In this document: positions 7,767-17,281 of the stretch, one piece after another
How the letters are laid out: each line of letters starts with the position of its first letter
Numbering within the stretch: the stretch's first letter is position 1
Origin: UBA2128 sp964534955
GTDB taxonomy: Bacteria > Fidelibacterota > Marinisomatia > Marinisomatales > UBA2128
Length of the DNA stretch: 64,000 bases
Assembly: GCA_964534955.1 (NCBI GenBank)
Contig: CAZHRR010000002.1
Location: forward strand, 1-64,000
Reading direction: 5' to 3'
The notes under the pieces: model-generated
Databases searched by the model: none
Told to the model about the DNA's origin: nothing
Seen by the model: the letters and a program-made list of their open reading frames with translations, nothing else
Program-made: the position numbers and the translations under genes

Positions 7767-8068
7767 ACGATCTGAATACATATTTAACTGTCGGTGCTAT
7801 CCTTTTCAGTTTAGGACTGTACGGAGTTATCACTCGCCGGAATGGTGTAGCGGTTCTTATGGGAGTGGAGCTGATCCTCAACTCCGCTAATGTCAACTTT
7901 GTTGCCTTTGCCCGCTTTGGAGGTATGAACCTCTCTGGACATATTTTCGCCATGTTTGTCATTATCATGGCTGCAGCCGAGGCAGCAGTAGCTTTGGCGA
8001 TCATAATCAACCTGTACAATAAGTTCGGTACTGTGAATGTGGACGATGCAAGGAGTCTAAAACGATGA
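7763..8068 (+). CDS. nuoK: NADH-quinone oxidoreductase subunit K, cluster 1
   Basis: 101-residue, three-helix subunit related to MrpC. Conserved GVELILNSANVNFVAF carries the key membrane glutamate of helix 2, and a second acidic residue follows in the AAAEAAVALAIIINLY helix; both are needed for proton transfer in the family. Overlaps nuoJ and nuoL by four bases each (ATGA), so translation is tightly coupled. Confidence 0.96.
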   Translation: MNDLNTYLTVGAILFSLGLYGVITRRNGVAVLMGVELILNSANVNFVAFARFGGMNLSGHIFAMFVIIMAAAEAAVALAIIINLYNKFGTVNVDDARSLKR

Positions 8069-10110
8069 TGACCTTTGCACCTTTTTTCCTGATTCTGCCG
8101 TTGGCGGCATTTGCCATCCAAATGTTCTTTGGTAAGCGGTTGCCGCGGAAGGGGGATTGGGTCTCCATCACCGCTGTGGGTCTTACCCTCTGTCTGGCCA
8201 TCGCCATGTTCGTTATGATGCTCTTCCTCTATGATTCAGAGATGATTGAGGAGGTGACATGGGAGTGGTTTAATCTGGGAGAGCTGAGTGTAAAGATTGG
8301 TATCCTCGTTGATAATGTAACCGTCATTATGCTGATGGTAGTAGCCATAGTTTCGGGTCTGGTGCATCTCTATTCCGTCGGTTACATGAATGGCGATCCT
8401 CGATATTCCCGATACTTCGGCTACCTCTCACTTTTCACCTTTTCCATGAACGGGATTGTCCTTTCAAATAATTTGCTTTCCATCTATATATTCTGGGAGC
8501 TTGTGGGTCTGAGTTCTTACCTCTTAATAGGTTTTTGGTTTGAGAAAGATTCTGCAGCTGACGCCAGCATAAAAGCCTTCCTTGTGAACAGAGTGGGTGA
8601 TATTGGTATGTTCATCGGTATCATGCTGTTTTTCACCGCTACCGGATCGTTCCTTTTTTCCGATATTTTTGCAGGAGTAGAGGCGGGGGTTCTTCCGCTT
8701 CCTGTACTGACTATTGCGGGGGTCTGCCTCTTTGCTGGCGCAGTAGGTAAGTCGGCACAGTTCCCGCTTCACATCTGGCTACCGGATGCCATGGAAGGTC
8801 CCACACCGGTGAGCGCTCTCATCCATGCAGCAACAATGGTGGCTGCGGGTGTCTATCTTTCCTTCCGGATGTTCCCACTCTTCACTCCTGAGGCGCTGAC
8901 AGTAATCGCCTACATTGGAGGCTTTACTGCACTCTTCGCCGCTATTATTGCCGTTACCCAGAATGACATCAAGCGGGTGCTTGCCTATTCTACAGTTAGC
9001 CAATTGGGCTACATGATTATGGCTATTGGGACTGGAGCTTATGTTGCCGGCTTCTTCCATCTGACGACCCATGCCGCCTTCAAGGCAGCTCTCTTTCTGT
9101 GCAGCGGCAGTGTGATCCACGCAATGCATCATGCCTATCACGTAGTTGAAGATCACGAGTCTGATCCGCAGGATATGCGCAACATGGGCGGGATAAAGGA
9201 CAAAATGAAAATTACTTTCCTGACCATGCTTACCGCTACTTTAGCCCTTTCGGGAGTACCATTCATGTCCGGGTTCCTTTCAAAGGATGCCATACTTGCC
9301 GGGACGCTGTCGTATGCTTCGCATCATCCGGAGCATTTTCTGCTGCCGGTGTTTGGTTTCGGAGCAGCACTGCTGACCGCCTTCTACATGTTCAGGCTGA
9401 TCTTCATGACGTTCTATGGTAAACCAGCAAAAAAGGAAGTACTGGATAATATCCATGAATCCCCAGTAACCATGACTGCACCACTTGTAATTCTGTCGAC
9501 ATTTTCTATCTTCATTTTTTACACCTTGCCTTTCATCAATCCGTTCTCGGATCAAGGTTGGTTTACGGAGTTGGTAGTTGCCAAAGATTCTGTAGTACCG
9601 CAGCACGTGAATCCTTCTGCACATGAAATTGCGGAGGGGATACACCATGCTCATCTGCCGGCAATGATAATTTCGGTGCTTGTGGCCTTTAGCGGCATTG
9701 CCCTGGCGGTATTTATCTACCTTCGCAAGAAGCTGTCTGCGGAAAAGTTGGCTCAGCGCCTGGCACTTCCGTATAAGCTCTCTTTCAACAAATTCTTTGT
9801 GGATGAGATTTACGGGCGTTTCATCATCAATCCAGCACTGAAACTCGCCAAAGCTGTAGGCTTCATAGATTGGGATCTTTACGATAAATATTTCATCAAC
9901 GGATTCGGCCGTGTAACGGAACGTCTCTCCCGGGTGATAGGTATTAAATTAGACTACGATGTGTTGGACCAGCAGATTGTGGATGGAGTAGGAAAGTCTA
10001 CCCGGTTCTTCGGGGGTGCTCTCAAATTTGTTCAGACCGGCAAGATCCAGAATTATCTTGTCTGGGTACTGGGAGGGATCATCATCATCTTTATCATTCA
10101 AGCTATGTAG
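8065..10110 (+). CDS. nuoL: NADH-quinone oxidoreductase subunit L, cluster 1
   Basis: Large antiporter-like proton-pumping subunit with the long lateral helix. 681 residues. Shows YIFWELVGLSSYLLIGFWFEK (catalytic Glu in helix 5), the GKSAQFPLHIWLPDAMEGPTPVSALIHAATMV block (helices 7-8, Lys and His of the proton path) and SKDAIL after the KITFLTMLTAT helix. The C-terminal third contains the amphipathic lateral-helix region and a final transmembrane anchor. Longer than the cluster 2 copy (627) mainly through the loop before the last helices. ATGA overlap with nuoK. Confidence 0.96.
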   Translation: MMTFAPFFLILPLAAFAIQMFFGKRLPRKGDWVSITAVGLTLCLAIAMFVMMLFLYDSEMIEEVTWEWFNLGELSVKIGILVDNVTVIMLMVVAIVSGLVHLYSVGYMNGDPRYSRYFGYLSLFTFSMNGIVLSNNLLSIYIFWELVGLSSYLLIGFWFEKDSAADASIKAFLVNRVGDIGMFIGIMLFFTATGSFLFSDIFAGVEAGVLPLPVLTIAGVCLFAGAVGKSAQFPLHIWLPDAMEGPTPVSALIHAATMVAAGVYLSFRMFPLFTPEALTVIAYIGGFTALFAAIIAVTQNDIKRVLAYSTVSQLGYMIMAIGTGAYVAGFFHLTTHAAFKAALFLCSGSVIHAMHHAYHVVEDHESDPQDMRNMGGIKDKMKITFLTMLTATLALSGVPFMSGFLSKDAILAGTLSYASHHPEHFLLPVFGFGAALLTAFYMFRLIFMTFYGKPAKKEVLDNIHESPVTMTAPLVILSTFSIFIFYTLPFINPFSDQGWFTELVVAKDSVVPQHVNPSAHEIAEGIHHAHLPAMIISVLVAFSGIALAVFIYLRKKLSAEKLAQRLALPYKLSFNKFFVDEIYGRFIINPALKLAKAVGFIDWDLYDKYFINGFGRVTERLSRVIGIKLDYDVLDQQIVDGVGKSTRFFGGALKFVQTGKIQNYLVWVLGGIIIIFIIQAM

Positions 10111-10131
10111 GAAAGAGAGGAACTGCAAAAT

Positions 10132-11679
10132 ATGGATTGGAATATTCTCAGTTGGTTGATTTGGCTGCCCGTGATCGGCATTGGATTTATTGTGTTCGTC
10201 TCGCGGGATAAGGCGGAGGTCATCAAGTGGATTGCCGCTGCTGCAACAGGAATTCAGCTCTTGTTAGCAATTGTACTGTGGACACAATTTGATAGTTCAC
10301 ATGTGGGTTTTCAATTCCAGGAAAAAATGAGCTGGATTGCCTCATTTAATATCCAGTATTATCTGGGTGTAGACGGCCTGAGTCTTCCAATGGTGCTGCT
10401 TACTGCCCTGTTGTCGTTTCTCTGCATCTTTGTGAGCTGGAAGATTGACAAGGCACCTAAAGGTTACTTCGCTCTTTTCCTTTTGTTGGATGCCGGCATG
10501 ATGGGTGTATTCCTCTCTCTCGATTTCTTCCTTTTCTACGTTTTCTGGGAGGTGATGCTGCTGCCCATGTATTTCCTTATCGGTATGTGGGGCGGACCTC
10601 AGCGGGAATACGCAGCTATCAAGTTTTTCCTTTACACTTTGGCAGGGTCCGTATTAATGCTGGTAGCCATTCTTGCCCTCTACTTCACCTGTGGTCATAC
10701 TTTTGATATGACTGTCCTCATGGCAAAAGCTAACGAGGGTCTGGGTGCTATCAGCTGGTGGGGTTTCAATGCCTTAAAGGTGGTCTGGATTCTGCTCTTT
10801 ATAGCTTTTGCAATTAAAGTCCCCATTTTCCCGTTCCATACATGGCTGCCATTGGCTCATGTGGAAGCGCCTACGGCTGTATCCGTGATCCTGGCCGGTG
10901 TTCTGCTGAAAATGGGAACCTACGGTATGCTCCGTATCAGTTACCCCATGCTGCCGGATGGCGCAATCTGGTTTGCCGGCGCGCTGGCAATTCTGGCGCT
11001 CATCAATATTATTTGGGGAGCATTGTGTGCGTTAGCTCAAACAGATATGAAGAAGATGGTAGCTTACTCCAGCGTGAACCACATGGGTTACGTGCTGCTG
11101 GGAATGGCCGCTGTTATTGCGGCAGGAGCCAAGAATGGCGGTAACGTTATGGCTGCTGAAGCGGGGATGAATGGCGCCGTTCTGCAGATGTTCAATCACG
11201 GCACGATTACAGCCATGCTCTTTATCCTGGTGGGTGTCATCTATGATAGAGCACACCATAGGAACTTAGACGGCTTTGGAGGTCTTGGTGTCAGGATGCC
11301 GGTATACACGGGTGTTGTAGCACTGGCATTCTTTGCCGGTCTTGGACTTCCCGGGCTTTCAGGATTTATCAGTGAGGCCATGTGCTTTATTGGAGCATTC
11401 CCTGTGTTCAAGACTATTGTCATCATTTCAACTCTCGGAATTCTTTTGAATGCATCCTACTTCCTGTGGGCATTTCAGAGGATGTTCCTCGGCAAATTGA
11501 ACGAGAAGTATGTTGATCTTCCTGAAATCAATAAGCGAGAGCTGTTCACACTGGTACCTCTGGCTGTATTGGTAATCTTATTAGGAATATATCCTGCCCC
11601 TGTGTTGGATGTCATGAAAGTAACGTTAGGACACTTGATTCAAATAGTGCAGCAGAGCCCGCTGATGGCGGCATTTTAA
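10132..11679 (+). CDS. nuoM: NADH-quinone oxidoreductase subunit M, cluster 1
   Basis: Antiporter-like pumping subunit, 515 residues, about 14 helices. FLFYVFWEVMLLPMYFLIGMWGG carries the conserved Glu of helix 5, and FAIKVPIFPFHTWLPLAHVEAPTAVSVILAGVLLKMG the Lys and proline-rich broken helix. The PLAHVEAPTA stretch has Leu-Ala where the cluster 2 copy and most relatives have Pro-Asp (LPDAH). A GAGAGGAAC purine stretch lies before the ATG. 21 bases after nuoL. Confidence 0.96.
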   Translation: MDWNILSWLIWLPVIGIGFIVFVSRDKAEVIKWIAAAATGIQLLLAIVLWTQFDSSHVGFQFQEKMSWIASFNIQYYLGVDGLSLPMVLLTALLSFLCIFVSWKIDKAPKGYFALFLLLDAGMMGVFLSLDFFLFYVFWEVMLLPMYFLIGMWGGPQREYAAIKFFLYTLAGSVLMLVAILALYFTCGHTFDMTVLMAKANEGLGAISWWGFNALKVVWILLFIAFAIKVPIFPFHTWLPLAHVEAPTAVSVILAGVLLKMGTYGMLRISYPMLPDGAIWFAGALAILALINIIWGALCALAQTDMKKMVAYSSVNHMGYVLLGMAAVIAAGAKNGGNVMAAEAGMNGAVLQMFNHGTITAMLFILVGVIYDRAHHRNLDGFGGLGVRMPVYTGVVALAFFAGLGLPGLSGFISEAMCFIGAFPVFKTIVIISTLGILLNASYFLWAFQRMFLGKLNEKYVDLPEINKRELFTLVPLAVLVILLGIYPAPVLDVMKVTLGHLIQIVQQSPLMAAF

Positions 11680-11688
11680 TACGAGAAT

Positions 11689-13167
11689 ATGGATAATTTT
11701 CAGAGCATAAAACTCTTCATTCCTGAGCTTGTACTCGTAGGCAGTGTACTGCTGGGGATAATCGCCGATCTATTCTACCGACGTGAGCATACATTTAAGG
11801 TAGGATACTGGATCATCGGGGGACTGACAGTTGCAGCTTTAGCACTTTACTTGACGCCTGCCGGTGAATCAATTACTATGTTCATGGGAACCATTGTTGT
11901 GGATCCTTTTGCCCGGATGTTCAAGTTCATTTTCCTTCTCTCTACGGTTGTAGTTATCCTTATGTCTCAGAAGACAGACGAACTGAAATCAATAAGGACT
12001 GGTGAGTATTATCTTCTTATGGTCGTGATAACATTGGGAATGTTCCTCATGGCGTCCAGTGTTGATCTGATAATGATTTACCTTTCCATAGAAGTGGTTA
12101 GTATTGTCTCATTCATCCTTGCCGGATATTTGAAAACTCAGGTTCGCTCTACTGAAGCATCCTTAAAATATGTTATCTACGGCGCCTTTTCATCCGGTAT
12201 CATGCTCTACGGTTTTTCTCTGCTTTTCGGTCTTACCGGAACCACAAAGCTCTTCGAGATTCGAGAAAGCATAGCTGTTTTGGATGGAGGGACGCTGACT
12301 CTAACCGTTTCCATCATCATGATTATGGCGGGTTTCGGTTACAAAATTTCTGCAGTTCCATTCCACTTCTGGACGCCGGATGTATACGAAGGGGCTCCTA
12401 CGCCTATTACCGCCTTTCTGTCCGTAGGACCTAAAGCGGCAGGTTTTGCGCTGCTCATTCGTGTTTTTAATTCGGTCTTCACCGGAGCAGATGCCTTGGC
12501 GGCATCCGTCTGGCAGACACTTGAAGGACTTCCGTGGCAGGAAGTGATGGCTGCGCTGGCTGCCATTACGATGACATTAGGCAACGTTCTTGCGATTCAG
12601 CAGTCCAATGTGAAGCGGCTTCTGGCATACTCCAGCATCGCTCACGCTGGCTACATTCTGATGGGCATTCCGGTTCTCTCTCAAGGCGGAATCTATGCTA
12701 TAATGTTTTATGTGGTAGTTTATTTACTGATGCAATTAGGGGCATTTTTTGTGGTAATTGCCATAAAAAATAAATTTGGTACCGAAGAGATAGGGGAGTA
12801 TGGCGGATTAGGTTTTAAGGCTCCTTACCTCGGAGTAACCATGGCCATTTTCCTCTTTTCCCTGACTGGGCTGCCGCCAACTGCCGGCTTTATTGGAAAG
12901 TTCTACCTCTTCTCAGCAGTAATAGATGCAAGGATGTATTGGCTGGCTATCGTGGGGGCACTTAACAGCGTTATCTCGCTTTACTATTACATGCGCATTG
13001 TTAAGATGATGTACCTTCAGGGAGAACGAGAAGCGGAGCTCTATCTTCCTCCGAAATTTCAGACTTCTCTATTGGCCGTACTTGCTGTTCCTACTGTCAT
13101 TTTTGGTGTCTACTGGGCACCCATTGCGGATTGGATTCGCAATTCCTTGGTCTTCTTCCTGCCATAG
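11689..13167 (+). CDS. nuoN: NADH-quinone oxidoreductase subunit N, cluster 1
   Basis: Third antiporter-like subunit, 492 residues. Conserved MIYLSIEVVSIVSFILAGYLK (helix 5 Glu), SAVPFHFWTPDVYEGAPTPITAFLSVGPKAAGFA (helix 7-8 block) and SIAHAGYILMG are present. Last gene of cluster 1. The intervening 81 bases to the second nuoA hold no terminator-like hairpin, so cluster 1 transcription could continue into the next nuoA. Confidence 0.96.
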   Translation: MDNFQSIKLFIPELVLVGSVLLGIIADLFYRREHTFKVGYWIIGGLTVAALALYLTPAGESITMFMGTIVVDPFARMFKFIFLLSTVVVILMSQKTDELKSIRTGEYYLLMVVITLGMFLMASSVDLIMIYLSIEVVSIVSFILAGYLKTQVRSTEASLKYVIYGAFSSGIMLYGFSLLFGLTGTTKLFEIRESIAVLDGGTLTLTVSIIMIMAGFGYKISAVPFHFWTPDVYEGAPTPITAFLSVGPKAAGFALLIRVFNSVFTGADALAASVWQTLEGLPWQEVMAALAAITMTLGNVLAIQQSNVKRLLAYSSIAHAGYILMGIPVLSQGGIYAIMFYVVVYLLMQLGAFFVVIAIKNKFGTEEIGEYGGLGFKAPYLGVTMAIFLFSLTGLPPTAGFIGKFYLFSAVIDARMYWLAIVGALNSVISLYYYMRIVKMMYLQGEREAELYLPPKFQTSLLAVLAVPTVIFGVYWAPIADWIRNSLVFFLP

Positions 13168-13248
13168 GCGTAAATTCGTCTGCCCCGACGAGAGAAACAC
13201 ACCGCAAACAGCAGTTTCTGCTGGTTCCTGAAGCGGTAAACAGGGAAG

Positions 13249-13617
13249 ATGATACTGGATAATTACACCCCTCTTCTACTAGTCTTTCTATTGGCAGCAG
13301 GTTTTGCATCTTTGCTGCTGGTACTTTCACATATTCTCGGCCCCAAGGCCAAGTCAGCCGTGAAACTGTCTTCTTATGAATCAGGCGTTGATCCCATTGC
13401 ACCGGCTCATGTCCGCCTTTCTATAAAATATTTTCTGATTGCACTCCTGTTTGTCATCTTTGATATTGAGATCGTTTTTCTGTTTCCGTGGGCTGTCATA
13501 TTTAAGGACTTTGTACAATCCGGAGCTTTTATCTTCATCGAGATGCTGGTCTTCATGGTGATTCTCCTGTTTGGACTGGTTTTCGTATGGAAGAAAGGAG
13601 CGTTGGAATGGGAATAA
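13249..13617 (+). CDS. nuoA: NADH-quinone oxidoreductase subunit A, cluster 2
   Basis: Complete 122-residue NuoA: N-terminal helix, SSYESGVDPI loop (Ser where most NuoA have Cys; cluster 1 has YECGED), IKYFLIALLFVIFDIEIVFLFPWAV core and a C-terminal helix ending WKKGALEWE. The loop cysteine that marks the active/deactive transition in some complexes is therefore absent here. It lies 81 bases after nuoN of cluster 1 but 1.3 kb before nuoB, from which it is separated by repeats and a broken ORF6N gene. Confidence 0.94.
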   Translation: MILDNYTPLLLVFLLAAGFASLLLVLSHILGPKAKSAVKLSSYESGVDPIAPAHVRLSIKYFLIALLFVIFDIEIVFLFPWAVIFKDFVQSGAFIFIEMLVFMVILLFGLVFVWKKGALEWE

Positions 13618-14199
13618 TTCTTCACAGACTCCTTTTGGTGGACACAGAGAACGCCGAGATTCACAGAGTACCACAGAGGTTTTTAACGTTGAAACATGTA
13701 GTCATGTCACGGACTTCATTTGATAAAACAGCTACAATCCTGTAGGGATTACATGTCTGTAAAAAACGATAAGGAACAAACCAAAACCCCTTAGGATGTT
13801 TTTTACGAAGTACGTATGAGACACAGGATCTTCATAGCGAATAATGAAGGCTAAATTCCATAGAATAAATAAGGTTAATGGTAAAGATTAAGTCAAACAT
13901 ACTGACAACAACAGTCGAAGCAACCTTTGCTTTAACAAAAAAACTATGATAATTGGAATAAGTAGAAAATGATAAAACTGATTATGGGAATGATTGGCAT
14001 ATAACTCTTATGAAAAAGTTGGGAATAGCCATCTTTTTTTCATTAAAGCATTGGATTCTGACAAAGCTATTGAAAGGGATACAGATAACCAGCCATTCAC
14101 AGAGTATTATCGAAGCTGAAAACTTGAGGTGCCAAAACGGCACCTTAAATTGAAGGATGCAAATTGCGACCTCAAGTCCTAAAAAAGGAGATTTTGTGA
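13618..14199. other. Interruption between nuoA and nuoB of cluster 2
   Basis: About 580 bp without a supported gene. Near 13637-13679 is an imperfect ACAGAG-type direct repeat (CACAGAGAACGCCGAGATTC followed by CACAGAG and CCACAGAGG). At 13732-13746 is an AATCC...GGATT hairpin with flanks that look like a dispersed repeat. The 3' end carries the inverted repeats listed at 14122-14177. Together with the ORF6N pseudogene this is best read as an insertion into an ancestral nuoAB junction. Confidence 0.55.
14122..14177. promoter_or_regulatory. Nested inverted repeats upstream of ORF6N gene (possible operator)
   Basis: ACTTGAGGT (14122-14130) pairs perfectly with ACCTCAAGT (14169-14177). Inside lies a perfect AGGTGCC/GGCACCT hairpin (14127-14133 with 14139-14145). 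The arrays end 8 bases before the AAGGAG Shine-Dalgarno of the ORF6N reading frame. An autoregulatory operator for the KilA-N/ORF6N DNA-binding protein is a reasonable inference; a transcribed hairpin is the alternative. Confidence 0.4.
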
Positions 14200-14726
14200 A
14201 TGGACAGTAAAATAAAAAATGAAATTTTGGCACCAGTTGAAAAGGTTGCCGATAAAATACTGTTGATTCGAGGACAAAAAGTAATGTTGGATAGGGATTT
14301 GGCAGGATTGTATGGTGTAGAAACGAAAATATTAAAAAGAGCCGTGAGAAGAAATCTGGAAAGGTTTCCGGCTGACTTCATGTTTGAGCTAAATAAAGAA
14401 GAACAATCTGCCTTAAGGTACCAATTTGTCTCCTTAAAAAAAGGTGAGCATACAAAGTATTTATCATTTGCTTTTAATGAGCAAGGTGTAGCTATGCTTT
14501 CTTCTGTAAAAGGGCAATTGAAGTCAATATTTTAATCATGAGAGCCTTTGTTCGCATGAAGGAACTTTTGTATTCAGATAAGAATCTGGCATTGAAAGTA
14601 GAAAAATTGGAAAGAGAAATGGAAAAACAGGGAAGATCATTACAGCAAGTTATTCGTATTGTAGATCAATTATTGGAGCAGCCCAAACCGAAGCCAATGA
14701 TAATAGGATTTAAAGTGGATGAATGA
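14200..14726 (+). pseudogene. ORF6N (KilA-N-like) domain protein, frameshifted
   Basis: The first frame (14200-14535) encodes the ORF6N domain: ILLIRGQKVMLDRDLAGLYG, then RNLERFPADFMFELNKEE, then FNEQGVAMLSSV. ORF6N domains are DNA-binding modules common in phages and mobile elements. After Val103 the frame is lost and the rest of the family pattern (AIEVNILIMRAFVRMKELL plus coiled coil) continues from 14514 in another frame to 14726. Family members have about five residues between the two blocks where only five bases remain, so a deletion of about 10 bp near 14509-14513 fits. AAGGAG lies 9 bases before the start. It sits inside nuo cluster 2. Confidence 0.8.
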
Positions 14727-14924
14727 CCAAGAAACAACCATAACTATTCCTGTGAAAATAAGATGGAAAAATAGTCGCAATGGAGGGTAATTAACTTCTC
14801 TATTGTCATCAATAAACTCAACACGAAAAGGACAACGAAAGAAGTTGGCTGAAAAAAATGATAAATCCGTCCCAATGGGACTCCTTACTTCGGAACAATC
14901 CGCATTCTTCAATCCGAAATCCTA

Positions 14925-15410
14925 ATGGATAATAAATCCAACATACTCACTACCACTGTAGAGGCTGCCGTAAACTGGGGACGCAAAAACTCCCTTTGGC
15001 CCATGCCGTTTGGAACTGCCTGCTGCGGTATCGAACTGATGGCAGTACTGGCCTCGCGTTCTGACATAGCCCGGTTCGGGGCAGAAGCGATTCGCTTCTC
15101 ACCCCGGCAGTCCGACCTCCTTGTTGTTGCCGGCCGAATTACCATTAAGATGATGCCCGTACTGCAGCGCATCTACGAGCAGATGCCGGAACCTAAGTGG
15201 GTCATCTCCATGGGCGCCTGTGCCTCCAGCGGCGGAGTGTTCGATACGTACAGTGTTATCCAGGGTGTAGACCAATTCATACCGGTGGATGTCTATATCC
15301 CGGGCTGCCCGCCAAGACCGGAGGGTTTGCTTGATGGTCTTATGAAGATTCAGAATCTGGTGGAAAAGGAGAAGTTTTCTGATTATTCCAGTTGGAGTAA
15401 AAATAGATGA
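14925..15410 (+). CDS. nuoB: NADH-quinone oxidoreductase subunit B, cluster 2
   Basis: Holds the terminal cluster N2, which passes electrons to quinone. All four ligands are present: tandem Cys33-Cys34 in GTACCGIE, Cys99 in MGACASSGG, Cys128 in PGCPPRPE. 161 residues, normal. It is the only nuoB in the window and may have to serve both complexes or only this one. No clear Shine-Dalgarno precedes the ATG; 198 bases separate it from the ORF6N remnant, and nuoC overlaps its end by ATGA. Confidence 0.96.
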   Translation: MDNKSNILTTTVEAAVNWGRKNSLWPMPFGTACCGIELMAVLASRSDIARFGAEAIRFSPRQSDLLVVAGRITIKMMPVLQRIYEQMPEPKWVISMGACASSGGVFDTYSVIQGVDQFIPVDVYIPGCPPRPEGLLDGLMKIQNLVEKEKFSDYSSWSKNR

Positions 15411-15916
15411 CTCTCTCTAAAACAACGGCCAAGTTACAGGAACAATATTCAGAATCTGTTCTGGAAATGTCGGAGAAAGAGAAGGACATTACTCTCCACG
15501 TGAAGGGTAATGCCGTTATTGAGATACTCTCTTTTCTTAGAATGGAAGGGTTCAACTTTCTGGCTGACTTGACTGCGGTAGATAATCTGACATTAGGCGG
15601 ATTTGAGAGGTTTGCCGTAATCTATCATTTGCTGTCACACGAGCGAGTGGAGCGAATTGTTGTCAAGGCGTATATCCCCGAAGAGAAACCGGTTATACCG
15701 TCTGTAGAGTCACTATGGAAGACAGCGGACTGGCAGGAGCGGGAGGTGTACGATTTGTACGGAATCGAATTTGAGGGACACCCAAACCTGATCCGCATAA
15801 TGAATCCTGACGAGTTCAAAGGCTACCCATTGCGTAAAGATTTTCCCCGGCAAGGACGGGGAGAGCGGAAAGACTTCCCGGTTGTGGATCGGCTGACTGG
15901 AGGAAAAAGCAAGTGA
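15407..15916 (+). CDS. nuoC: NADH-quinone oxidoreductase subunit C, cluster 2
   Basis: 169 residues with the 30-kDa subunit signature EREVYDLYGIEFEGHPNLIRIMNPDEFKGYPLRKDF. The N-terminal 50 residues differ strongly from the cluster 1 copy. Coupled by four-base overlaps to nuoB before and nuoD after (GTG start). Confidence 0.95.
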   Translation: MTLSKTTAKLQEQYSESVLEMSEKEKDITLHVKGNAVIEILSFLRMEGFNFLADLTAVDNLTLGGFERFAVIYHLLSHERVERIVVKAYIPEEKPVIPSVESLWKTADWQEREVYDLYGIEFEGHPNLIRIMNPDEFKGYPLRKDFPRQGRGERKDFPVVDRLTGGKSK

Positions 15917-17118
15917 ATCCTCAAATACCTGCCCGGCCGCTGGAGACTGAGAAAATGGTCCTCAACTTTGGGCCGTCCCATCCAGCCACTCACGGTACAC
16001 TGCGGGTGATCATGGAGCTGGATGGTGAGATAGTCTTGAACGCGACACCGGAGATCGGCTTCCTCCATTCCGGTTTTGAGAAACTAGGCGAGCATTTGGA
16101 CTATAATCAGTATGTAACTATCACCGATAGGATGAATTATCTCTCGCCGCTCTGTAATAACGTAGCGTATGCCCTTTCTGCCGAGAAGCTGATGGATATC
16201 GAGGTACCAAAAAGGGCTCAATACATTCGGGTGCTGATGTGCGAACTGAGCCGAATTGCTGATCATTTCCTGAGTGTAGGTATGCAGGCAGTGGACATTG
16301 GTGCATTTACAGTTTTCCTCTATGGATTTCGCCTGCGAGAAAATATCTATGACCTTTTTGAAGCGGCTACTGGTACCCGCCTCACTACCAGCTATACCCG
16401 TGTAGGAGGGCTCATGAGGGATCTTCCCGATCGCTTCGAAGATGCCGTAGCAAAAGTTCTGGATGAGGTAGGTAAAGTTGCTGATGAGATCGAGACGCTT
16501 CTGAACCGAAACCGTATCTGGCAGAAGCGGACGAAAGGTGTGGGCGTTATCAGTCTGGAGGATGCTAATTCCTACGGCATCACCGGGCCGGCGGCGCGGG
16601 CTGCAGGAGTTGATTGGGACCTGCGTGTGAAGGAGCCGTATTCCAGCTACGAGGAGTTTGACTTTGATGTAGTGATTGGTATGAACGGAGATGTTTTCGA
16701 TCGGTACCTTGTACGGATGGAAGAGATTCGACAAAGTGTAAAGATCTGCCGGCAGGTATTGGAGAAAATTCCGAAAGGCGAAGTGAACATTGATTCCGAA
16801 TCAAAGCTCGTTTTACCTCCAAAGGATGATGTTTACAATTCCATCGAGGGTCTGATTCATCACTTCGAGCAGATCATGCCTAATCGAGGGATGACACCAC
16901 CCAAGGGAGAGGCCTACGTACCAACTGAATCGCCGAATGGCGAATTGGGCTACTACATCGTCAGTGACGGCTCCCGTACTCCATATCGAGTTCGGACGCG
17001 GCCACCGTCACTTATCAACTACTCCATTTTTCCTAAGATTATGGCCGGTGGTATGATTTCAGATGCTGTCGCCATTATCGGAAGCCTCAACATTATTGCG
17101 GGAGAGCTTGACAGATAA
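15913..17118 (+). CDS. nuoD: NADH-quinone oxidoreductase subunit D, cluster 2
   Basis: 401 residues from a GTG overlapping the nuoC stop. NFGPSHPATHGTLR carries the quinone-site His, followed by GFLHSGFEKLGEH, GAFTVFLYGFRLRE and near the end NGELGYYIVSDGS with PYRVRTRPPSL. Compared with cluster 1 it has an extra stretch of about 20 residues before the C-terminal motif (about residues 310-330, VYNSIEGLIHHFEQIM). Confidence 0.96.
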   Translation: MNPQIPARPLETEKMVLNFGPSHPATHGTLRVIMELDGEIVLNATPEIGFLHSGFEKLGEHLDYNQYVTITDRMNYLSPLCNNVAYALSAEKLMDIEVPKRAQYIRVLMCELSRIADHFLSVGMQAVDIGAFTVFLYGFRLRENIYDLFEAATGTRLTTSYTRVGGLMRDLPDRFEDAVAKVLDEVGKVADEIETLLNRNRIWQKRTKGVGVISLEDANSYGITGPAARAAGVDWDLRVKEPYSSYEEFDFDVVIGMNGDVFDRYLVRMEEIRQSVKICRQVLEKIPKGEVNIDSESKLVLPPKDDVYNSIEGLIHHFEQIMPNRGMTPPKGEAYVPTESPNGELGYYIVSDGSRTPYRVRTRPPSLINYSIFPKIMAGGMISDAVAIIGSLNIIAGELDR

Positions 17119-17184
17119 GTCCTAAAATGAGACGAGAAAAAGTATTAATGAGAGAAATATTTAGTTCTATGACCTCCCCTATTT

Positions 17185-17226
17185 CCCCTCCTTGGCAAGC
17201 CTGCCCGACGGTCAGGCGGGGAGGGG
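17185..17226. repeat. Nested GC-rich hairpin between nuoD and nuoE
   Basis: Outer perfect arms CCCCTCC (17185-17191) and GGAGGGG (17220-17226) enclose GCCTG/CAGGC (17199-17203 with 17213-17217). Flanks (GGGGAAGAA-AGGG) match those of the hairpin at 123-143, so both are copies of one dispersed repeat. It fills the only sizeable gap (163 bp) between nuoD and nuoE; no U-tract follows, so it is not a typical terminator. Confidence 0.6.
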
Positions 17227-17281
17227 AAGAAAAGGGTGGTCCATGTTTTTCTTTTAGTATCGAACGAAAATATTTTTTAGT

